From Tritrichomonas musculus (lineage: Eukaryota; Parabasalia; Tritrichomonadida; Tritrichomonadidae), in contig JAPFFF010000010.1 in assembly GCA_039105265.1 (NCBI GenBank), forward strand, positions 4,154,001 to 4,218,000: a stretch of DNA of 64,000 nucleotides. The letters are read 5' to 3'. Positions 31,632 through 40,661 of this stretch are shown here, piece by piece (position 1 is the first letter of the stretch; each line of letters starts with the position of its first letter). The position numbers were made by a program, and so were the translations under genes. The notes beneath the pieces were generated by a model. The model had not been told where the DNA came from, did not search any database, and was given only the letters and a program-made list of their open reading frames with translations.

Positions 31632-32690
31632 GTTGGCTAAATAAAATTAAATAAATAAATTTATTTATTATTTTAATATTATTTAGTTTAAAAGATAAAT
31701 TCGATATTAGAAAATCAAAATCATTTATGAATTTTGGAAAATGTTTAAATACTGAACCATTACTTTTTTATACTAATCACTATAATTTTGATAATTATTA
31801 AAAAATATAGTCTATATATTTCAAAAATTAACAAAAAAATTAAATTATAATAGCGAAGTTGATCCACACCGACTTTTTAAAACTAATTTTATTGAACTTG
31901 ATTCTTTGAGCAAAATTGTGGTTGGATGATTTGAGGAAAGGACTTTATTTTGTTTGAAAAAGTGGATAACAAAAGTATCACGACTTTGGCGGTTATTGAA
32001 AATCGTCGTTTCGACTTCATATTGAAATATTATACACTATATTGGTTTTTAAGCAAGTTTTATATAGACCAAAAAAAAATCTATCGTAGGGGAAAAACAT
32101 TATTCATGTTTCAAAAATCCAAGTTATCAAAAAGTTTAACTTTTCAGAACTAACGTACGAATTTTAATTCTAAACGTTTTTACATGTTTGATAAAAGTGG
32201 TGTATATACATGGAAATAAATCGATTTATCGACAAATGAAAGAAAAATATCAAAGAATATAAATAATTCAAAAAGTGGTCAAATTGAAAGATATTTTATT
32301 CATTTATCATTCTGAATTTACTTATGTATTTAGTAACTTTAGATATGAATTTCCCTTATATTAAAGATAATAATATGTTTTAATATTAAAATTTAATATT
32401 AAAAAATCATAGAACCTCCAAACATTATTACTCTTTTTTTCCAATAAACAGTCATATATAATTCAAATAAAACCATTTAGGTTTTTAACAGAAAAATTTG
32501 AGAATTGCACACAAAATGAATATAAATTTGAATATTCTCATAGAACCCTCAAAATAACTTTTTCAAATTTTCTATTAGAATTTTTTAATTTAAATATACT
32601 TGCCTATTTATAATGAATATAGAAAAAATATTGTAATATCAAAGTATATAAATTAATTGTTTTAGTAAAATTCAGAATTAAATAATAAAA
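31632..32690. other. Intergenic region with a possible ORF remnant
   Basis: Convergent spacer. Around 31860-32155 the sequence is less AT-rich and partly open (67 codons from a TTG at 31950), perhaps an old gene fragment, but nothing is recognisable. Otherwise empty. Confidence 0.4.
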
Positions 32691-33107
32691 TTATTCAATC
32701 ATACTAATACCTAAAATAGGTTCTGAAAAACCTTCTAATATCTCGTTTATTTTCTTAAAAATAACATCTTCCATAGATTTTCTCACGTTTTTATCGATAA
32801 AAACCATTTGATCTCTTTCATATTGCATTATTGTTGCTTTTGCTGAAATGTAAGGAACACTCAAATGTCCCATCTTCACCATGAAAATTTTTACAGAATC
32901 CATTCTCATGCTATTTCCAATTGTGTTGGTTATTTCTTCTCTTGCTTCTTCTAAGGCGCGAGCCATATTTAAGCATGATGAATTTGTTCTATGAATCACA
33001 ATACCTGTAAACTTCATGAAAGATTCGGCAATATCAGCTAAGTATTCTCTCGTTTGCTTCTTGCAATTTATATTGAACACTAAATTGAGTTTGCCTTTTT
33101 TCGACAT
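32691..33107 (-). CDS. Small hypothetical protein (possibly Alba-like fold)
   Basis: 138 residues from ATG 33107 (MSKKGKLNL); a longer frame from 33167 begins with a hydrophobic stretch typical of translated intergenic DNA. The pattern strand-helix-strand (LNLVFNI, REYLADIAESFM, GIVIHR), then a helix with AxAxEEA and a strand (SVKIFMVKMG) resembles the Alba nucleic-acid-binding fold, but no signature proves it. The protein is mixed-charge, with no membrane segment. A 934-bp element lies 124 bp upstream of the start codon. Confidence 0.65.
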   Translation of the reverse strand: MSKKGKLNLVFNINCKKQTREYLADIAESFMKFTGIVIHRTNSSCLNMARALEEAREEITNTIGNSMRMDSVKIFMVKMGHLSVPYISAKATIMQYERDQMVFIDKNVRKSMEDVIFKKINEILEGFSEPILGISMIE

Positions 33108-33231
33108 TATAGAAATAATATTTTGAAAAAAACAGTTTATTATGTTTTTTAATAGACTCAATATCATAGAATTTTTAATATTAAAATTAAATAATAAAAA
33201 GCAAATAAGTATCTGTTTAATATAGGTGCAT

Positions 33232-34165
33232 TATGGCTTCATTTTTGGACCAAGATGAGTAAAAAGTTGGTCCATTTTTTTGAGAGAAAAACGATCAAAA
33301 TTTTCAAAATTCTTTTCATTAAATAAAATTTCATACACACTAAAGAAGTGAAAGCAAAAAAGAGTATAATGGCATTATTTTTTAATAAATAATTTATTTT
33401 ATTAAGCTCTCTTTGTTTTTTTGGTATAAAAATGTATTTTGGACCAAATAATCTAAGAAAGTGATTTAATGATGCGCGCAATCTAGTGTTTTAATTGATT
33501 AGTTGGTAATATAAGCATTTGCGCTTCGTTTGATTCATCTTTTTGAACAAGATATTTAAAAAATATTTTACATTTGCTATAAACTTAATTAGCTTAGTAA
33601 TTATATAAGCAAGCCAGTACTTCTAATATTTTAGGCAAATAATAAATACTTGCGCAAATATAAATCTTTCGAAAATGATTCTTTTTAATAAAATTTTATA
33701 TTTAATATTAGCATATGAATTTGTATTCAAATTTTTGAATACTTTTATACGAAAATATCTCAGAATATTTTGGACCAGAGAAAAAAGATTTTTTGGACCA
33801 TGTAAACTTATTAAAATAGCATGTAAAGCATTCAAAAACTGGTAAATCGGTTTTTTTGGACCAAAATGTAAAACTATTTAGACCAGGCGAATTTTTTTTA
33901 GACCAAGGCGAAATTTTGACGAAAAAAATGTAAATTTTCTATCAATTTTTTGAGAATTTTTAGCTTGGTAGCTTTGAAAAAATAGTTCAAAAAGTTATTC
34001 AAAAAATAAAATTTTAGAGGAAAAAAAATTTTTATTTTAAAGAAAAAAAAAGATAAAAAATATATGATTTCATTTCATTTTTTTTGGGTAAAAATTTACA
34101 AAATTTTAATAAGGTCCAATGGACCAAAAAAATTGTCCGTCCAAAGGTCCAAAAATTAAGCCATA
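33232..34165. mobile_element. 934-bp element with 8-bp target duplication
   Basis: The ends start TATGGCTT(C/A)ATTTTTGGACC in inverted orientation. An exact AGGTGCAT duplication flanks it (33224-33231, 34166-34173). TTTGGACCA-type motifs recur inside near both ends. No transposase. hAT- or Mutator-like by duplication length. Confidence 0.85.
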
Positions 34166-34173
34166 AGGTGCAT

Positions 34174-36524
34174 ATATATTTTAATTATTTAACAAATGGT
34201 TATTAATTCAATAAAATAACTAAGTTTTAATTTTTATTATCATTGAAAATATAATTATTTAAAAAAAATGATGTTTTGAATTTTGTGAACTTATTCACTG
34301 GAATTAATCTTTTAAATTTTGATCGTTTATTGAATTTAAAACATATTTTATCTTAAGATAAATAATAATAATCATAATTTAATTTATATATATAAAATTA
34401 ATAATAATAATATAATTCATAGTATAGAAAATTTAACATCAAATATTATTTGGTTTGTTGAATACATAACCTAACCATGAGATTTCCTATACCATGAATG
34501 AAATTGAAATGAAAAAAATATGCTTAAAAACATATTTAAATATCATAGGCCAAAAATATCTAAAAAATTGCTACACTTCTTTAAAGATAAACTTGATAAT
34601 TAAACCGTTGCCATCTTATTTTAGAATATAATATGATCGTTCAGAATTGTTTATTAAGGGAAGAGTTGAAAATCTCAAAATTTTCTTAGTCTTGCCTCAA
34701 ATTTTATGGTTAAATTAAAAAAACGAAAAATAAATGAAAATGAGATTAAAGTATTAAAATAAAATTCATTTATTTTATATTTTTAAAATATAATATTGTT
34801 TTTTCATTTATTTGTTTTTAAGAAAATTAAACTCAAAATAATTTCAAGAATTTGACATAAATGTAACCTTCCGCAGACGTCATTTTTTTCCTACATCTTT
34901 TCAGATTTGAAATCCCAATGATGGGAGTTGCATCCCTTTTCCACATATTGTTATTTCATTTTTAAGCATTTTTCTCTGAATTTTCTCTCAATAATTTTTA
35001 TATTTTTTATATTCAGAAATCATCTCAAATTTTTTTTCGATCTTTTTTTTGAATGAAAATTAAAAAATTATTTTATTTTCTGAAATATATTAAATTAAGT
35101 TAAAATATTTTATTTATAGTAACTAAAGTGAATATTATATATAATTATTTAAATAATAACATTAAATATCATTGTATAGCATTGATATTATCTATTCTAT
35201 CTATATATTTTTTTTCTGAACATTTCAATAGATTATTTTGTTGAAAACATTTGCCTTTTATTCATATGAACACAGCAAACTAGAAAGAAAAGTAACAAAA
35301 AGAAGGTCACTTAATAATATTCTATAATTTATATTTATCGTATTATGTAATTAGGCTGTTTAATACCTATGCTTTATTTTTTATTACAATATATATAAAG
35401 TATTTTTTGTTTTTTTATCAATTCTCAATAGTATAGAATTATTTGAATATTTTATTTTTAATAAGAGTTTTCAAAAATTAAAAATCTTCTCAAACTCGGC
35501 CCTCAATTGACTCTCGTTTCTAAATATATTAACTGATAAAAATCAATTTATCAATGTTTATAGATTGACTAGCAAATAAATTATTTAAGCAATGATCAAT
35601 AACGGACTTATATTCTGTTTTTATTTCAATATTTATGCCTTTTTTACAAAACTCGCTACACGCTTCTCAGGATCCCATTTTTTTGTTACTATGCAGTTTT
35701 TTAACACTTAGATACTATTTTTTAATTCATCTTAATTAAAATTGATAAAATCCAAAATCTTTTTTCCTTTAGAAACTAAAATTTTATTTACTAAAGTTTT
35801 CCTCTTATATATAAATACAAATAAGAATGTTTTCATCAGACATAGGCATGAATCAACAGTAAATATGAGGCATTAATTATGTTTTCATCAGACATGTGCT
35901 GCAATATTATTGTAGTTTGACGAATAAGGCATTAATTATAAATAAAAAGTGCCGTTGTGATATTTTTTTCATATGCTGCAATATTATTTTGAATTTTTAC
36001 TGTTGATTTTGGAATGTGCATAAAAAGAAGTAGAAAATGATATACAAATAAGAATGTTTTAATAAAACATAGGCATGAATCAAACGACAAAATTCATTGA
36101 TATTTACCAAATTATTCTCATAAACTGTAGAAAATGATATACGAAATAAAATATAAGTGGTTATTATAACATAAATTCTCGTTTATTGCTTTTTTTTTTT
36201 TATATTTTTTTTGATAAGTATCCTATCATTTATATTTATACTGATTTTAAACTTCTTAAAAAAGTAGATTTACTTTGATAAATATTTTTAGAAAATCCAT
36301 ATAAATATTTTATCATGGATTCCTTAAATTTATGAAGATAACTATATTGTTCAAATAACACAAATATTCTTAGAAGTACTGAAAAAAATACAAAAAAATT
36401 AATAAAACTTATTGAAAATTTTGTGATAATAAAAAGACAACTCTTTATTCTCCGATTGCTGAAGGAAATATGAGCATATTTGAATGTTCAAGTTTCCTAT
36501 CGACTTCATACTTTTATGAAATTT
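34174..36524. other. Intergenic region with a local direct repeat
   Basis: AT-rich. A direct repeat (about 35817-35865 and 36044-36092, period about 227 bp) shares ACAAATAAGAATGTTTT and CATAGGCATGAATCAA, and TGCTGCAATATTATT recurs between. No gene recognised. Confidence 0.55.
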
Positions 36525-37433
36525 CTAAATATCTAATTTCTGAGTTGAAATTGAGTGGTTAGGACACAATGAAGTACTTGGAAGCATCGGAGCGCATTGA
36601 GCATTTAAAAACATAGTTGCTTTTTGTGTCTGATTTATATACAAAGCTTGTGATTCTTTAACAACATCATCACCGAAAACTTGAAATCCATCATCCTTCA
36701 TCAAATACTGCCCTTGAATGATATCTGAAATAGATGATTCAATTTCAATTCCTACATTTTGGGATTGAAAATCACTTGAAGTTTCAATTGAGGGACAAGG
36801 ATAAGCTGATAGTGATGGTCTTTGCGAAAATGATTTCATTGACAAATTATTATTTGCTGCTGCGACTGTATAAGCATAAAAATCACGAAATCCTCCTTTT
36901 AAAAGATAAATATTTGGATATGCAAGTTGTGGGAATGGAAGTCCTGAACAATATCTGTCATAATTTCGAAATATATATGCCCATTTAACACTCCTATCGA
37001 TTGTAAGTTCACAATGAAATATCAAAATTACATTATTGCCTCGTTCTGAATTGAATAATGAGATTAAATCATCAAATGTCAAAAGATTGTAGGCCGTGTT
37101 TATATGACCAGCATTGTATTCATAGGAAAACCTGCAATCTACAAATATAATTTTGGCACCTTCTGGGCAATTCTGCAATTTTATTTGATTCCTCATTAAT
37201 TTAATAACTGTTTCAGGATATATATAAGGAAACGAATGGTGCAAGTATTGTACAGGAATTTCAGGGAACAAATTGTTGATAAGCCGTTTTTCTGATTTAA
37301 AAGAATAAAAAGAATTATTGTTGTTATTGTTTTCATTATTATGGTCATGAGTGCTCCATTGGGCATTGTTTTCATTACGAATCAAATAATCTTTTGTATC
37401 ATCATCATCAAAATCAGGCCGTGGAATATTCAT
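36525..37433 (-). CDS. CDC25/rhodanese-family phosphatase
   Basis: 302 residues from ATG 37433; upstream in frame there is only a TTG. The Asn-rich N-terminus (30-42) is disordered. A rhodanese/CDC25 domain spans about 55-205: DCRFSYEYNAGHI (99-111), P-loop HCELTIDR with nucleophile Cys141 and Arg147 (CX5R intact), then DRYCSGLPFP, YPNIYLLKGGFRDFY. These match the CDC25 signatures DCRFxYEYxxGHI, HCEFSSxR and YPEIYILxGGY. The P-loop is unusual in having LTID where CDC25 has FSSx. Likely role: dephosphorylation of a cyclin-dependent kinase at mitotic entry. The C-terminal 95 residues are low complexity and may be regulatory. Confidence 0.85.
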   Translation of the reverse strand: MNIPRPDFDDDDTKDYLIRNENNAQWSTHDHNNENNNNNNSFYSFKSEKRLINNLFPEIPVQYLHHSFPYIYPETVIKLMRNQIKLQNCPEGAKIIFVDCRFSYEYNAGHINTAYNLLTFDDLISLFNSERGNNVILIFHCELTIDRSVKWAYIFRNYDRYCSGLPFPQLAYPNIYLLKGGFRDFYAYTVAAANNNLSMKSFSQRPSLSAYPCPSIETSSDFQSQNVGIEIESSISDIIQGQYLMKDDGFQVFGDDVVKESQALYINQTQKATMFLNAQCAPMLPSTSLCPNHSISTQKLDI

Positions 37434-39042
37434 TTCGGTAAAAATTTTATACAATAAGGCCAATTATTTGTGAACTTAATGGTTAAATATATAATACTGG
37501 GTTATATGACAAAAATTACAATAACAATTCACCACAGTAGCTTTTAGTGCAAAAAGGATCAATATAAATTTATTATAAAAAAGATTTACAATCTCTCTAT
37601 AATGTTATGATCACTTAACTCTGATTATTTTTTGTATATGAAGTGAATTTTACGTTCATATCAAAATATTAAATGTCATCTTTCAAAACATTTTCACATT
37701 TCTGTTGATTATTCAATATTGACAAAACATTTGTGCTAAATTGATAAACATCAAACAAATAGAAAAATAGATATTTTACAGAATGTTATAGTTTAAACTC
37801 AAATTTTTTTATTTATATATTTTATATAGTAGATATAAAATATAAATTATAATTATTTTTGAACAAATTAAAGTATTCATCTAATAAATTTAAAAATATA
37901 AAAATTTGGTTCAAAATAATATATTATAAATAATTTTAAAATTACATAATGAAATATAATAAAAAAATTACCACAAAATGTATTTACTAAATATCAAAAG
38001 GTCATATACAATATCAAATAATTTGTAAAACATTGAAATTAAGTGAAAGTAACTACAGAATTTTGTAAATATTTTCAGAGGGTCAGAACTCAATTCCTCG
38101 GGAATTTTTTACTCTTAGAATAATTATTTCATATTTATATTTTTTTATATTTAATAATTCAATATTTTCTCATTTTCCACAGATATGATTTTTAAATTTT
38201 AAATTATATAATAAGATAATTATGTTTATATAATTGAGAAAATAATCTATATAAAATAATTATAAAATATGTTTATATTGATCAATATTAAATTAATATT
38301 CTTATAAATAGTATTTATAATCAAAATAAGCTTATTTAGATGCAATTTGAATTTTTGTGTTATAATATCCTAAATATTAAAAAATGCGATGTAATTTTAA
38401 AAAATGGTTTAAAATACACAAATATATACATTTTCATTTATTTTCTTTCATGCCAACAAACCAATTTTTTTTACCCTAGAAATTGGTTGTATAAAATCCT
38501 TTTCAAAATTGAATAAAATTTAATCAAATACAATTATCTTTTGTTTTTATATAATTTATATTTTTAAATTTTCATATTATGATTTATATTAAAATATATA
38601 TTATATATATTGATATAAATACAATTATATTAAAAGATCATAATGATATTAGTAGATTAGTGATAATTTTTCGATTAGTTTAAACTATTCCTTTGCCATA
38701 TTCCATTTACAACCAAATTTGAAAATTATTTCATAAAATATTCATTTAGTAAATTACTAGTGTTTGCATATAAGACTAAACAAAATGAATTTTACAGATT
38801 TGTTTTTACCTACATTCAAATAATGCTAAATATGGTATTTTAATGCATTGGTAAACGACAATATTTTCATAAATAAATTCTTTATGAAGGAAAAAAAAAA
38901 AAAAAAAAAAGAATATTATTGTTAAATTTATGAAAGTACTTAGACTTCAACAAGTTACATTCGAAATAAACTATTCAAAAAGTTACTGAAAAAATCAAAA
39001 TAAATTATTTTTAATGAATATTTTTAATAAATTAACATTTAT
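37434..39042. other. Intergenic region, nothing recognised
   Basis: AT-rich spacer between two minus-strand genes. A 20-base A run lies near 38890. TTCAAAAAGT occurs at 38974-38983, just beyond the 3' end of the next gene. Confidence 0.55.
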
Positions 39043-40275
39043 TTATTCTTCTCGTTTTTCATTTTCGTTTTCATTATTATAGCTATTGGTCTCGCCTTCG
39101 GTCAATAAAGCATATGAGCTATTATTTGGCAAAAGTGGCTGAGATTGAATTATTGTTGGCGGCTTGAAATCTTTGAAGTAAACCAAACCGAGTAACAAGC
39201 AACCTATAGAGAAAGCTTGAGTCAACATTCCCAAATGAGTCAAAATTAGAACCAAGCAATGAGTTCCAATTAATTCTTGAGTTGCAACTAAGAGAAGACC
39301 TCCCAACGAGCAAGTAATGAATGATTCAAACAAGTAAATAAGAATAGCTGTCTTTGTAAGACTCAAAATGGGAGGCATCGAAAATGTAACACTCCCGAAA
39401 ATCACATATAAAATAACAGTCAAAATTTTGAATACAATTTTATCGTTAAACATTTGTAATACGAAACAAGTAGGAAGAATGACAACTGGAACTAAAGAGA
39501 ATATAATTACAAACTTAGTGGATGAATTGTCATAGAATAAGATGTATAATGAAAGACTGATCAAAAAGTATAAAATTGAATTAATTAATTCAACACTTAA
39601 ATTCTTTATCTTAAATTGCTTCGGTATTATGCTAGCTTTCCAGTCTTTATCAGACATCCTTCCGTTGAAATATTCTTTGTCCTTTTGCTGGGTGTAGTAT
39701 TGATAGGTAAAAACGTTCTGAATAAGAAATGTTACGAAAATGAAAAAGTGAAGAATAATGAAACGAAAATCGATAAAATCAATTTTTTTGAGAAAACAAT
39801 AAATGATATAAACAACAAAGGCTAGGGTTAAAGCAGATAGAAATATGAAAAATAGCATGGTGTAGGTTAAAGCTCCTTGACAACGATAATCGAGGTTATT
39901 TTTGATATTTGAATAATTGAAGATGACTGCAATCGAAATTGATTTCTCGCATGTAAAGGCGTACGGAGTTAATGCAGATTTTAGTCGAATTGCACCTTGA
40001 ATTGTCGTTGGTTCTGTAATATTAAATTGTATTTTAGATAACCTTTGATGACCATAGCAATATTCTTGAGAATTTTTATACTTATCGATTTCTAAAATTT
40101 CCTTTTTTGTTGCAAGTCCAAAAATCATGTTTGACTTTACATATGTAAAATTGATTTGAAATTTCGAGTCATCATTGAATCCATATTCCAAAAAAGGCAA
40201 GTTTTGGAAGTATGACTTTGACTTTTTTTCATAATACAGTTGATAATACGAAAGGATAAATAAAATGCTGAACAT
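39043..40275 (-). CDS. Seven-transmembrane receptor-like protein
   Basis: 410 residues. A short hydrophobic N-terminus (signal-like) is followed by an ectodomain of about 110 residues with four Cys (73, 109, 132 and neighbours) and N-glycosylation sites. Seven hydrophobic segments follow, at about 136-162, 170-192, 228-248, 255-277, 283-307, 312-338 and 343-371. The tail of 35-40 residues is acidic and Asn-rich. The topology (luminal domain then seven helices) is that of GOST/GPR107-type or other orphan 7-TM proteins. No family motif is firm. It is transcribed divergently from the TKL kinase gene, 386 bp apart. Confidence 0.8.
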   Translation of the reverse strand: MFSILFILSYYQLYYEKKSKSYFQNLPFLEYGFNDDSKFQINFTYVKSNMIFGLATKKEILEIDKYKNSQEYCYGHQRLSKIQFNITEPTTIQGAIRLKSALTPYAFTCEKSISIAVIFNYSNIKNNLDYRCQGALTYTMLFFIFLSALTLAFVVYIIYCFLKKIDFIDFRFIILHFFIFVTFLIQNVFTYQYYTQQKDKEYFNGRMSDKDWKASIIPKQFKIKNLSVELINSILYFLISLSLYILFYDNSSTKFVIIFSLVPVVILPTCFVLQMFNDKIVFKILTVILYVIFGSVTFSMPPILSLTKTAILIYLFESFITCSLGGLLLVATQELIGTHCLVLILTHLGMLTQAFSIGCLLLGLVYFKDFKPPTIIQSQPLLPNNSSYALLTEGETNSYNNENENEKREE

Positions 40276-40661
40276 TTTTTTACCTTAACTTAAACCAAAT
40301 AAACACTCAAAATAAGAATTTAAAATTAAACAAGTATATATCAATAAATATACATAGCAATCATGATTATTTTTATTTTTATAAATATTTTTATCTAAAG
40401 TAGGAATATTTATAATTAAATAAAGTCTTTTATTTAAATATTCATTAGATTTTATTTTCTGTTATTTCTATCCAATAAAACTAAAAATAAAAAAATAAAA
40501 ATAAATAGAAATGCAGCTAACAATTTCTATTTTGATATTTTTATATAAATAAATTTTTAATATTGCAAGATATTTATAAAATAAAATATTAACGTTAAAA
40601 TCAAAATTTGAAAAAGATTCATTCAAAAATTTCCGATTTACGTTATTTTCCACATAATTTT
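40276..40661. promoter_or_regulatory. Divergent promoter region
   Basis: 386 bp separate the start codons of the 7-TM gene (minus) and the TKL kinase gene (plus). All AT-rich; TCATTCA (Inr-like, TCAYW) lies about 43 bp before the kinase ATG. No other element recognised. Confidence 0.4.

Noticed and set aside
31950-32153. 67-codon ORF downstream of the E2 gene
   Set aside because: Starts at TTG and has no recognisable domain; mentioned only as a possible remnant.
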